DNA of 64,000 bases. Source: Sipunculus nudus. Taxonomy: Eukaryota; Annelida; Sipuncula; Golfingiida; Sipunculidae. The stretch covers positions 4,830,664 to 4,894,663 of the forward strand of contig CM049315.1 in the NCBI GenBank assembly GCA_026874595.1. The letters are read 5' to 3'. The notes below the pieces were generated by a model. It was not told where the DNA came from. It made no database searches and saw nothing but the letters and a program-made list of their open reading frames with translations. Positions 14,590-26,613 of this stretch are shown piece by piece. Position 1 is the stretch's first letter. Each line of letters starts with the position of its first letter. Both the position numbers and the translations under genes were made by a program.

Positions 14590-17471
14590 ATTGTTGGTTT
14601 CAGTGGCTCTGATTCAAGACCAAGCTATCAACAACCAGCGTAACTGTTTTGAAGAAGAAACCAATGGTATAGTTTTGAAGAAAGAAATCAGTTATATGAA
14701 ACTTAATATCCATTATATATTTAAAGAACAGCTTATTCTTGTTTATTTGTAGAGAACTTGAACTCACTTGAGTTCAGCGGAGTTTAGAGGACAGACACCT
14801 CCTTGTTCACAGAGTGTATAATACTGTGGGAGAAAGTGTGCTCTCCAACATGTACAGGGGTTTCTTTTATAATTTTGAACATTTTCGAAGGACAATGCTA
14901 AGTTCTTACAGGCGTGATTGGGAAAGTGTTCAGGGGATAAACCTAGTATTGGTTCCGTATTCAATCATCCTGCACAACAGAAGAAGTATTTAAGTAGAGG
15001 CAATTCATTCTCACGGCTTCCACAAGGAACACTTTATGGCCCCGCACGAGTTTTATTTAAGATGCTTGAGTCAATTAGAACGACCCATCTTCATGGGACA
15101 AGAACTACTTGAGGGACGGCAGTGGACAGATTAAGCTCCGGGCGGGATGACTTCCGGCTAATGACTAAGAGGAGTTTTTATGTTGCTTCCAAGTAATTAC
15201 TTTGCCGGGGTTATTCGGCATGGATCACTGTCCTTGTATAGACTTAGAATATAATAGATTCATAGCCCTGTCGCTCAAGTCCTCAGTTCAAGCTCTAATT
15301 GATCCCCTCGTTTGTTCAGTGTCTCATTATATCATCTCGGCGCATCCGTTCATGCCGTTTCTTCAATTGGTTGAAGGACTTAATCCGCCTCTCTGACTCA
15401 TCGAATCCCCGAGGAATTGCTCTTTATTAACAGTTACACACGTAATTCCCTGAAATTCTTATGCTAATTTTTTTTTCATTCCGATATTGGAACAATAGCA
15501 ATTTATTATGTAATAATTACGTACGGTGGTGAGTCATCGTTATGTCACTACCATCGATATTATTACGATTATTTTTCAATGTTTATGAATATTCTGACCA
15601 TCATTCCCATTAATGCATTTAAAACACCATGAGCTTTGATGTATAAATGTCATCGTCTTTAAAGTCTTAAAATAGTAATCCAATTATATAAATATAGAAC
15701 AGTTAATGTAATAAGCTTTTAATACATCACATTTATAAATACTTTTTCTTCTTCGACTTCAAAGTATGTTGATAACATTTGATTTTTTACTACCAGGTAT
15801 GATGGCATACATGACTGTATTAAAGTTTACTCCAACTTTTTCCTTATCCGGCTAATGACGTCATCAATATGATACTGATATCATACACCACAATCGTCTG
15901 CTTCCAATGTACAAATATACAACGTTCATAGGAAGAGAAAGCCTGCATATAGGAGCTGGCAAAGCAATTTTTCCCTAAAATAAAGAATAAATTACTTTAT
16001 CAGTGTTGTTGAACAAGAGGCAAATGGACTTGTAACTGAGTGTTCGGTCTGATACATCGACCAATGAAGATAACTTCCTTGTCTTTCACGAAAAAATCTT
16101 TTAATTACGGGGTTCTTTTTACAAAATCTTGCTGTCCGAACACAGCATGCAGCAAGGCAGTCAATTATACGCAATGCGCATGCTTCCGGAAATGAAGTTC
16201 ACGTACAGCCAATTTGCTCTTGTGAATGCGTCTTAATTTCAGAACCAAAAAAAAAATATAATGGAGAAAGTAAAACACTAGGATTAAAATACATAGCCAT
16301 CTTAAATATGTGATATATTGAAGGATAAAAATGTATTTATATGTGTCTATATTATAAAACTCGACGCAAAGAAGGACCGATTGATAAAGTATAATCTAAT
16401 TGCTGAAATATTTACAGGGTAACAGGCCATTAATTAAACATTTTTGTCTGTTGTCTCTATTGAGAAAATAATAAAAATAACAAGGAAGAAACATGCAGAT
16501 AGGAGTGCTGGAATATAATTAAAATATCGCCAGTGCAAAAACGTTTGTAAATGGTTATCACGTCAGCTTTAAACTGATGCAGTTGCACGATTTAACGTGC
16601 ATTTATTCTTAAATCTTAATATTGTGTCAATATTTTGTCAATTGATTTTGTCAATGATTAATTGATTAAAAAGTATTTATTTTATATATGTAAGCTTTAA
16701 ATATTTATTTCTCAACCATAACGTGTTCCAAACATATCATTTCCGACACCTGGAGTTGTAAAAATATGCTCTAAAAAGTGTATCTAGCCACGGTTACCTT
16801 TTAATCGTGCTGAGCTTTAGCAATTATTACTTGTCCGATGTCCGCCCGACCATAAACAGGAGCACAAATCAAAAGTTTTAACCTAGGAACTTCTAACTTT
16901 ATATCTGTTTATACATCCTTTGGAAATATAATTGGAAAACATAAATTAGGTATCTGTGACCTAGTTTCTCAAAGCCACGCATGTTTTGTCTTTTCCAGGC
17001 CTTTTAGAAAATTAAACCTGTGTAAATGTCGAAGACTGAATAAAAAAACATAAATAAAACAGAGTCCATCATCCCCCATATATCCCCATTCCGCTTACAA
17101 GAATTACGGGCCAGTGAGTTCTTTAAAAATGTTGAGGACATATTGCAAAATATAAACATATTGATACAAAAGATAAGGTTTTTTACGAGTGAAGGTATGC
17201 ATTTTACCATATCCTTTTACAAAGGGCACATACTTCATTTTTATATTTTTATGCAACTTCATTTGTATTTTCTTTACTCAATTTTACATGCATTATTCAG
17301 ACAAACAAATTAGAAATGTCACATTCAGTTCGATCTCAGCAAACAAATTGTATTCATTTCATGCTTTAATCATTTTCAACATTTTCATATTAATCTTTAT
17401 CACTGTATACCAATTATAGAAAAATTTCAATTAAAAAATCAGATATTGCAGATACACCAACTCGTGTCCAT

Positions 17472-17475
<4 letters not shown>
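14590..17475. other. Intergenic spacer, no gene seen
   Basis: Mostly AT-rich unique sequence. The part from about 14760 to 15420 is less AT-rich and has several frames of 60-66 codons on both strands, none with a recognisable domain. A perfect cAMP-response-element octamer TGACGTCA lies at 15856-15863. An exon of a multi-exon gene cannot be excluded, but I see no supporting splice or domain signal. Confidence 0.5.

Positions 17476-17526
<51 letters not shown>
17476..17526. repeat. (TA)n microsatellite
   Basis: About 25 uninterrupted TA dinucleotides. Confidence 0.97.
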
Positions 17527-17528
<2 letters not shown>

Positions 17529-19359
17529 GTCTGCGTTCCATTGGGGCTAATGGCTCATTGTACAGACTGTATTCTCTCCTCTCGACGGCGCTGTTTATAA
17601 AACTCGTGCCGCTGAGGATAATTAATCTTAATTTACGACCTTAATGTGTCATCAGTCATTCCAGCCACAAGGGCTGAACGACGCTGACGGTACACTGCCT
17701 TCCTATACAGCTTGTATACAGTTAGATCCCTACCTCAGTGCTGGGAGGCTGACAGACTTATTAGTGTGCCGTCTAGACGAGAGTCGTACGACAGTCCAGT
17801 ACTATAAATCACCCGAGCTCATTGCCTGCAAGCAGCAACAAACCCTCAGAAGCAAAATCGAAAAAATCTTATAACGCTTCCATGTGGGTTAAAACCACCG
17901 ACGTCCAGGCTTAAAGAAAACTGGATTGAAATTTTACTCGCATCATCGGTAAAAAAGCGTACAAACCAGCTAGCGGTAATATTAATAAAATGTTCCCGAT
18001 CTGACAGGCTTTGTAGCTCTCATTATAAACCTCAATAGACTGATATTGACTAGCGGGTCCGCGAGTTTGAAATATTGCTTGGATCACTGGCATCCCAACG
18101 CACGGGCCAGCGGTAGAAATGATAAAACAGTGCAGCTTTTTGAAGAGTTCTAACCTGAGTTTTAGTCCCCATTGATTAAGCTTTAAGGGGAGGGGCTGGT
18201 CGGCGAGCTTGAAATGCTACTTGGATCATTGGTCTGGTCTTTCTGGTCCACCCAACGGACAAATCACCGTGCCATTGACATATAAGAGATAGCAGCTATC
18301 TACACAGTTCAGCGAGCGTCTTGATCCAATAAATAACCAGTGCTCCTCTCGCAGACCCTCCCATCTCGACCAGGACAGTCTTACCTCTGTGACAAGACAT
18401 CGGGGAGCAGAAAGATTAAACGTTATACCCGCGGATGCCGGTAAAGTACATTACCCGAGCAACGGAGCGTTTTATTTGAAACTGGGCCCAGTGGATGTTA
18501 TATATGGAAAGTGAACAGATTACTCTCTCGGCCTGGACCGCGAGGTCACCTAATTCAACTAGAAACCATCTCTTACCCTCAGTTACCGGGGAAATTCTAA
18601 AAAGAAATGAATATATTGTCAAATCAATAGGAGCCCAATCTGGTTTATTTCCCATGATGCACTTGTGAAAAGTTACTGACCCTTCTACTTTTTCACTATA
18701 GGAATCGTCTCAGATGTCCGTATTGGACAGGTGCCCATAAGGACTGGTTAAATTTATGACTTCAAAAAAGAAATTATTGATGCTTAATTTTTTATATATA
18801 CAATGTTACCATGGAATTAAATAAAAATATGATTTAGAGAACTTCAAAGAATTATATATTTGTCTATAAATGAATTTTGATAAATTGAGAAATGGCATGT
18901 TTGTGCAATTGTTTGATATAATTCACCGTTATATGTGATTCACTGGAGCATTAAACAGAATATAATACCAAAAGGGATGATACACAGGACTAAGCTGAGT
19001 CCGAGCTGGTATTCATTCATCAGAGAAAAACATTAAAGTGAAACCTAGGAAACCACATACCGTCTTCACCCAAGAGGAACAGGTAAAAAGCTAAACAAAT
19101 GTAACCATTTCTTGCATTACCAAGACATCAATGTAATAACTTATCCTAAGGGAACAAAGATCACATTTAATGAATACCTTATAAGCAATTCCTAAAAGAA
19201 ATAGTTCTTTCAGGGTAGGGAAAAATGCATCATTATTCCAAAGAGACAAGGTTCCTTGTATACGTTGGGAACTAAGGGATTCATTTGGAAAAGGCCTACA
19301 CTGTAATATGATTTAACAGTGTTACCAGCCACGCAGCTATACATAAAAGATACTTGAAA

Positions 19360-19363
<4 letters not shown>
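17527..19363. other. Intergenic spacer, no gene supported
   Basis: From about 17560 to 18660 the base composition is less AT-rich than the surroundings. A 76-codon frame at 17644-17874 (+) and a 79-codon frame at 18416-18655 (-) contain no recognisable motif. A loose two-copy repeat occurs at about 18060-18100 and 18200-18240 (TTGAAAT..T.CTTGGATCA.TGG). Otherwise I see nothing. Confidence 0.5.

Positions 19364-19403
<40 letters not shown>
19364..19403. repeat. (GA)n microsatellite
   Basis: About 20 GA units. Read on the minus strand it gives a run of Ser-Leu, which is incidental. Confidence 0.97.
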
Positions 19404-19406
<3 letters not shown>

Positions 19407-19824
19407 GTATTTGGATAGTATTTAAATCAGGGTCCATGGCACAGCATAAAAGACCATCGCAAGGCACAAAATGCTTCTCTTATATATGGGTACAGAAAAA
19501 ATCATATGATAAACAAAGAAGAATATTCAAAGTAGGAAAATGTCACATTCTAAAACAGACATTCGAGAGGACCTCGCTTTTAATGCACGCACCATTGTAT
19601 ACTCTAGCAGAGAAGCTACCTTAAGAATTTAGACATTTTGAATTACAAGTGCAAGCCCTCATTAAGCAAAACGAGTCTCTCGAGAGTTCATATGGCCGCG
19701 TAATCCAGGAAAAGCTCCTGCTTTGTCTAATCAGTGTAGTGTGTACAGCTGGGTTTGTTTTCATGGCCATCACCGGGTCAAAGCCATTCTGTATCTGTAT
19801 CACAGTCATCCAGAGACGCTGTGG

Positions 19825-20025
19825 CGAGGAAATATCAACTTTGGTGTAGAGGGAGGAAATATCATCTTTGGTGTAGAGGGAGGAAATATCATCTTTGGTG
19901 TAGAGGGAGGAAATATCATCTTTAGTGTAGAGGGAGGAAATATCATCTTTGGTGTAGAGGGAGGAAATATCATCTTTGGTGTAGAGAGAGGAAATATCAT
20001 CTTTGGTGTAGAGGGAGGAATCGTT
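19825..20025. repeat. 27-bp minisatellite, about 7 copies
   Basis: Copies are built on GGTGTAGAGGGAGGAAATAT followed by CATCTTT, 27 bp each, nearly identical. Since 27 is nine codons, a frame at 19723-20115 (+) reads a GNIIFGVEG nonapeptide about seven times. The minus strand is open too (PPSTPKMIF). Openness on both strands with no flanking domain argues for a repeat rather than a protein. Confidence 0.93.
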
Positions 20026-20782
20026 GCCTTGGTAACAGTCTCCCGTCTAAAGCAGACACAGGCCAGCGACCAGTGGGACAGCTGGGTCCGACGTCTTCCA
20101 GATGTCTTGCAATAACAACCCCTAACCACTGTGTGGTTTATACGGACGCTTCCCGGAAGCATCAGATGACTTAACGCACGCGGTGCCCCGAACAGATAAG
20201 TAATTCCTGCCGCGGCCCCTTAACGTATCAAGTTAGTTACGTTACGGGCGGGAAGGCGGATTTCTGAGCATAGCGGAAGGGAGTGGAGATTTGCTTATTT
20301 TGCTGGCGCAGCGTTTGGAAACAGTTGATCTTGCAGCTGGAGCGCCTTTAGGTAGAGCCAAGTGATTCACGAGCTTCTTGGACATGAGATTTGTCCAGAA
20401 CACTCATATATCAAACAAACACTCCTAACCCTGTGGTACAAAGGGGTCCGGGAGTCCGTCTCAATAACATTTTTAGACATAACTCCAGGAAAAGGACTGG
20501 ATACTGTTGAGTTATGATGTCAAAATGATTTCAATATATAGTGACTTACGCATGTATCTTGGCAAAATATGGTTTAACTTAATTCACTTCATTTCAACAC
20601 GACTCAAGGTGTTGGTATACAGTTAACAAAATATTTTAAAATACTTCAGTGACAGCATTACTTTAATTATTAAAGTGCTTTTTTATTGATGACAATTTCT
20701 TAACAAAATAAAATGTTCAAACTTTTGCTCCACACAATAAAAAGTGAAGGTATCATACCCTTTTTAACACTGTATTAAATAT
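20026..20782. other. Intergenic spacer, no gene seen
   Basis: Unique sequence, moderately GC-rich until about 20350, then AT-rich. I see no recognisable frame, RNA gene or repeat. Confidence 0.5.
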
Positions 20783-20794
20783 TATGTGTATATT

Positions 20795-20826
<32 letters not shown>

Positions 20827-20860
20827 TTATTTATAAATATAAATATATATATATATATAT
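20783..20860. repeat. Interrupted TA/TAA-rich low-complexity tract
   Basis: Runs of TATATA broken by AAAT and TTTATTTATAAATATAAAT segments. The tract can fold back on itself as an AT palindrome. Confidence 0.85.
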
Positions 20861-21574
20861 TCGTGTATAAATTAAAGATAATTATAAATTAAAAAAATGA
20901 AATATTTATGTGATTTCTAAATAAAGCTAAATTCAATTGTGCTTCACACAGACTAATCCGCATACACTAGTGTAAAAAAATAGGTGACATTAACTATTTC
21001 TTGATGGCAGAAATGTCATCAATTTGTCGTAGTGATTTTTTCAGAGGATTCCACCTCATCGGAGCAGCTGAATAAAAAAGCTCGGTCCCCTATTTAAACC
21101 TGGTCACCCCCAGCTTTGTGACGTCAACAGAGCGGAGTAGATAGACTGTCTCATCTTCATCTGGGCTATGACCTCACAGAGCACCGAAAGATATGACCTA
21201 GATCTTATATTTTATTCGAAAGACAACAGGAAGCCATTGGAGACTCTTCAGGACTGGCTTTATGTGCTCGCGTCTTGGCACTCTACACAATATGCTGGCC
21301 GCTTATTTTTTGCACTCTTTAATATTTCTGAATGTATTTGGCAGTCGTAAAAAAGGGCAATAAAATAATCAAGACTCCTAAAAACCAGAGCATGTACGAG
21401 AGTCTCTGCACTCTTCTGTTCAATGTATTTGCGTACTTTCCAATAAGAGAGCTATTTCTGTGTTCTAATAAACATGTACCTTGTCCTACCATCATTCATT
21501 CAAAGCTTCATCTTGTGCATCCAAATGTTGACTATGAAAATGTGACTAGAATAAAACTTTTAATTATATAACGG
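20861..21574. other. Intergenic spacer with a possible promoter-like stretch
   Basis: The sequence contains TATTTAAA at 21091-21098 and a perfect TGACGTCA octamer at 21119-21126. Downstream frames of 60 and 79 codons (21168-21350 and 21332-21571, +) have no recognisable domain. The motifs are real, but promoter function is only a possibility. Confidence 0.3.
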
Positions 21575-23147
21575 CACAGACCCAGAGTTACAACTGACAG
21601 ATTTAGAGTTACAACTGACAGACTCACATTTACAACTGACAGACTCACAGTGACAACTGACAGACTCACAGTAAGAACTGACAGACTCAGAGTTACAACT
21701 GACATACTCACAGTAACAACTGACAGACTGAGAGTTACATCTGACAGACTCACAGTTACAACTGACAGATTCAGAGTTACAACTGACAGACTCGCATTTA
21801 TAACTGACACACTCAGAGTAACAACTGGCAGACTCACAGGCACAACTAACAGCCTCACAGTTACAACTGACAGACTCAGATTTACAACTGACTAGCAGTG
21901 ACAACTGACAGACTCACAGTTATAACTAACAGACTCACATTTACAACTGACAGACTCAGAGTAACAACTGGCAGACTCAGAGTAACAACTGGCAGACTCA
22001 CAGTTACAATTAACAGCCTCACAGTTACAACTGACAGACTCAGATTTACAACTGACAGACTCACAGTGACAACTGACAGACTCAAAGTTACAACTGACAG
22101 ACTCACATTTACAACAGACAGACTCACATTTACAACTGGCAGAGTTAAAGTAACAACTGACAGACTCACAGTTACAACTGACAGACTCACAGTTACAACT
22201 AACAGACTCACAGTTAAAACTGACAGACTCAGATCTACAGCTGACAGACTCACAGTTACATCTGACGGACTCAGAGTTACAACTGACAGACTCAAAGTAA
22301 CACCTGACAGAGTCACATTTACAACTTACAGACTCACAGTAACAACTGACAGACTCAGAGTTACAACTTACAGACTCACAGTTACAACTGACAGATTCAC
22401 AGTTACAACTAACAAACTCAGAGTTACAACTGACAGACTCAAAGTTACGCCTGACAGAGTCACATTTACAACTGACAGACTCACAATAACAACTGACAGA
22501 CTCACAGTTACAAATGACAGACTCACAGTTACAACTGACAGACTCAGAGTAACAACTGATAGACTCAGTGTTACAACTGACAGACTCACAGTTACAACTA
22601 ACAAACTCAGAGTTACAACTGACAGACTCAAAGTTACGCCTGACAGAGTTACAATTACAACTGACAGACTCAGAGTAACAACTGACAGACTCAGATTTTC
22701 AACTGACAGACTCACAGTTACAACTGACAGATTCACAGTAAGAACTTACAAACTCACAGTTAAAACTGACAGACTCACAGTTAGGACTGACAGACTCAAA
22801 GTTACACCTAACATGGTCACATTTACAACTGACAGACTCACAGTAACAACTGGTAGACTCAGAGTTACAAATGACAGACTCACAGTTACAACTGACAGAC
22901 TGAGAGTAACAACTGATAGACTCAGAGTTACAACTGACAGACTCACTGTTACAACTGACAGACTCACAGTTACAGCTAACAGACTCACAGTTACAACTGA
23001 CAGACTGAGAGTAACAACTGATAGACTCAGAGTTACAACTGACAGACTCACTGTTACAACTGACAGACTCACAGTTACAGCTAACAGACTCAGAGTTACA
23101 ACTGACAGAATCAGAGTCACAACTGACAGACTCACAGTTACAACTGC
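21575..23147. repeat. 21-bp minisatellite, about 75 copies
   Basis: The monomer is GACAGACTCACAGTTACAAC plus one base, with common substitutions (CAGAGTTACA, CAAAGTTACA, CACATTTACA). Twenty-one bases equal seven codons and the unit lacks stops in several frames. One plus frame (21898-23187) reads TDRLTVT heptads for over 400 codons, and minus frames read LSVVTVS or a cysteine-rich ESVSCNC pattern. A phase break at about 21885-21900 (ACTGACTAGCAGTGAC) splits the array. Long frames opening on both strands over the same DNA are explained by the repeat unit, so I do not call a protein. Confidence 0.96.
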
Positions 23148-24200
23148 ACATTTTCCATTAACACCTGCAGAAATCGGGGTCACGTGATATGGTGTCGATA
23201 ATCAATGAGAATAGCAACAGAACAAGACACATTTAGCTTGCTCTTGAATATGACAGAATCCTAAACGGGTTCTGTATAAATTCTCCTGAAAAAAAATAGA
23301 CTATAATTGAAAATAAAAAGTATTTGTTTGCGATAAAGTAAGGAAATGATATTCAGTTGCACCTTGAGGACCACTCAGTTTGGCGTTATCTTACAACATA
23401 GCTCATTCGACATTTGCTTGTGTAAGGAAACCATGAAACCCCCGTTTTATTTATGCTTGAAAAAAATTCTCGATAAAAAATGGAGAAGCTGCAGTATGTT
23501 TTTTATGCAGTTATTACATAGTTTTGTTTCATAGAACCATCTCAAATCCATAAGCCTATGGCTTTTAAGAAATTATGCTTGTAGATAAACGAAAAAAATA
23601 TGCTTTTCCTTGGATTAAATTTCGTTATCGGTTAGTATAAAGGCAAGAGATAGATAAGGACTGGGAAGAAAGAAAACGTTCTATGTTATTGCATGTATTG
23701 CTTCCTGCCTGATATATGATACAAGCTTGCATAAAATATATATGGATGAGGTATATGTTTAGGTTTTTAGTGTAAAACTATGGAAAATCCCTTTCTGGGA
23801 CCACTGGGGTACTGAATTGATTTAGTTGCCTTATTAAATATTCAAGTATATGATGGTAACATTTGATTAAGTTTTCCTAATCGGACATACAATTTTATGG
23901 GGAGCAATGTTTACAATGTTGATAAGATTTCAAGTCACTCCACTTCCAGGGCTTAACCGGATCAGGATCGTACAAAGGCCTACTGAGCGTGGTGGACCTA
24001 AGCTCCCGTTTGACGACCTACAATCCATGGAGGAAAACAAATGTATAATAAGCAGAACAGAAAGTGTGGACGGAAAGGGGGAACACAAGCTGAAACTCTT
24101 ATCATTGGTAAAATCAGAATTTGTTCACCGACCATGCATGATGTTACGCGGGTACAGGTACCATGGCCTGCTTCATATCGCGATCGGGGATAATACGCCC
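23148..24200. other. Intergenic spacer, no gene supported
   Basis: AT-rich unique sequence. A 108-codon frame at 23907-24233 (+) ends inside the first units of the 23-bp array and has no recognisable motif. An unrecognised exon cannot be excluded. Confidence 0.45.
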
Positions 24201-25629
24201 TTTATCGGCTCGAAACGTGCCCTTATCGTCTAGGAACGTGTCCCTAAATCGGCTCGAAACGTGTCTCTATGTCGGTTCGGAAAGTGTCCCTATATCAGTT
24301 CGGAACGTGTCCTTATATCGGCTAGGTACGTGTCCCTGTATTGGCTCGGAATGTGTCCCTATATCGGTTCGGAACGTGTCCCTATATCAGTTCGAAACGT
24401 GTCCTTAAATCGGCTCGGAACGTGTCCCTATATCGGCTCGGAACGTGTCCCTATATCGGCACGGAAAGTGTCCTTAAATCGGCTCGGAACGTGTCCTTAT
24501 ATCGGCTAGGTACGTGTCCCTATATCGGCTCGAAACGTGTCCCTATATCGGTTTGGAACGTGTCCCTATATCAGTTCGGAACGTGTCCTTATATCGGCTC
24601 GGAATGTGTGCCTATATCGGCACAGAACGTGTCCTTAAATCGGCTCGGAACGTGTCCTTATATCGGCTAGGTACGTGTCCTTATATCGGCTCGAAACGTG
24701 TCCCTATATCGGTTCGGAACGTGTCCCTTTATCAGTTCGGAACGTGTCCTTATATCGGCTTTGAACGTGTCCCTATATCAGTTCGGAACGTGTCCTTATA
24801 TCGGCTGGGTACGTGTCCCTGTATTGGCTCGGAATGTGTCCCTATATCGGTTCGGAACGTGTCCCTATATCAGTTCGAAACGTGTCCTTAAATCGGCTCG
24901 GAACGTGTGCCTATATCGGCTCGGAACGTGTCCCTATATCGGCACGGAAAGTGTCCTTAAATCGGCTCGGAACGTGTCCTTATATCGGCTAGGTACGTGT
25001 CCCTATATCGGCTCGAAACGTGTCCCTATATCGGTTCGGAACGTGTCCCTATATCAGTTCGGAACGTGTCCTTATATCGGCTCGGAACGTGTGCCTATAT
25101 CGGCACAGAACGTGTCCTTAAATCGGCTCGGAACGTGTCCTTATATCGGCTAGGTACGTGTCCTTATATCGGCTCGAAACGTGTCCCTATATCGGTTCGG
25201 AACGTGTCCCTTTATCAGTTCGGAACGTGTCCTTATATCGGCTTGGAACGTGTCCCTATATCGGCTCGGAACGTGTGCCTATATCGGCTCGGAACGTGTG
25301 CCTATATCGGCTCGGAACGTGTCCCTATATCGGCTCGGAACGTGTCCCTATATCAGCTCGGAACGTGTCCCTATATCCGCTCGGAACGTGTCCCTATATC
25401 GGTTCGGAACGTGTCCCTTATCGTCTGGGAACGTGTCCCTATATCGGTTCGGAACGTGTTCCTAAATCGGCTCGGAACGTGTCCCTATATCGGCTCGGAA
25501 CGTGTCACTATATCGGTTCGGAACGTTTCCCTATATAAGTTCGGAACGTGTCCCTATATCGGCTCGGAACGTGTCCCTATATCGGCTCGCAATGTGTTCC
25601 TTATCGGCTCGGAACCTGTTTCTATCAGT
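24201..25629. repeat. 23-bp minisatellite with 483-bp higher-order unit, about 62 copies
   Basis: The monomer is TATCGGCTCGGAACGTGTCC plus CTA, 23 bp. Variants have GGTTCGG, CAGTTCGG, GGCTAGGTACG or GGCTCGAAACG. Rare variants recur exactly 483 bp apart: the GTATTGGCTC unit at 24338 and 24821, and GGCTAGG at 24504 and 24987. That equals 21 monomers and defines a higher-order repeat. The right part (from about 25260) is a more uniform run of GGCTCGG units. Overlapping plus-strand frames (SLYRLGTCPYIGSERVPISARNV) arise because 23 bp cycles through all three frames every 69 bp without a stop. Confidence 0.96.
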
Positions 25630-26613
25630 CCAATCTCGTGCGTCGTGGTAAAAGACATTCAGCCCTGAGATGAAATCGACAAGCTAGCTGCTGTCTCAGG
25701 TGTATTACCTATTCGTTGTAAGTATATCGGTATATCAAAGCGATATCAATAAAACATATAATTATGTGTTGCACAAGTCACACGACGACCCCAGAATACC
25801 AATATAATTTTAAATGTTGTGTCTGTAATTAATGTGCGTGTTTGTTTGAGTATTGATCAAGAGGACTGAGTGCTAGCTTCACTTAGATATCACACACGAC
25901 TGAAGTCTGCATTTAATACACTGGTAAAAGCTCAACATCTGCAGGAGTCATTATCACATCAGCCTGTCATTTATCTGTCATCAAAGGTAAACTCAAAACC
26001 AGTAAAGACCGGCTGAGAAAACACTGTACAACTGTTAACTGTATAAGGACGCCCTGCCGTCACTGGTCGCCGGCATCTTGGTTTGTTTCCTATGAACAGT
26101 GGTAGGATTCTGAGATCTGACCACCTGTATCAGCTTGCTTTAAGTATTGCTACTCTTAACCTGAAAGCCTAATGGGCGGATTTAATGGGTGGGAGCAAAC
26201 TGGCCTCTCAACAGAGCTAAACACGTAGAACCATGGGACGCCGTAAGACAGGTACGGCCATGTTTGCGGCCGACAGTCATCAGTCGTATGGAGAGAAGTG
26301 TCTCCTCCACCCTTATTCCATTAGGGGGAAACATATATCATATTTTTTCATACCGACACCATGTATGGAATATGTATTTTGGTTACAAAAAGTACTTTGT
26401 GGTCAATTTTCAACACAATTTATCGTAACTACAACCGAATTGATCGTTTAACGAGAAAACTTCAAGACTGAAGATTCAAAAAGGCCATTTGAAGCATGCC
26501 ATGTCCTAAGTTTGCTAAACATGATGTACTAAATTGAACGATACGAAAGAATGACAGAACTTTCGGGAAAAGGCCTTGTAACATACACCAACGTTTCCAC
26601 GTTGGCTTTGAGA
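25630..26613. other. Intergenic spacer, no gene seen
   Basis: Unique sequence. Two overlapping frames of 72-79 codons at 26189-26451 (+) have no recognisable domain and no support beyond being open. Confidence 0.5.

Noticed and set aside
21560-23151. Cysteine-rich minus-strand frames (ESVSCNC pattern) resembling a metallothionein or antifreeze-like repeat protein
   Set aside because: The pattern is one reading of the same 21-bp monomer, and overlapping minus frames read LSVVTVS over the same DNA. There is no defined start context or terminal domain.
21898-23187. Open frame of 429 codons reading TDRLTVT heptads
   Set aside because: The frame lies wholly in the 21-bp tandem array. Opposite-strand and alternative frames are open too, and there is no flanking domain, signal peptide or composition shift. 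The array explains it.
24997-25668. Frame of 223 codons with SLYRLGTCPYIGSERVP repeats
   Set aside because: Product of the stop-free 23-bp unit. Several overlapping plus frames show the same words.
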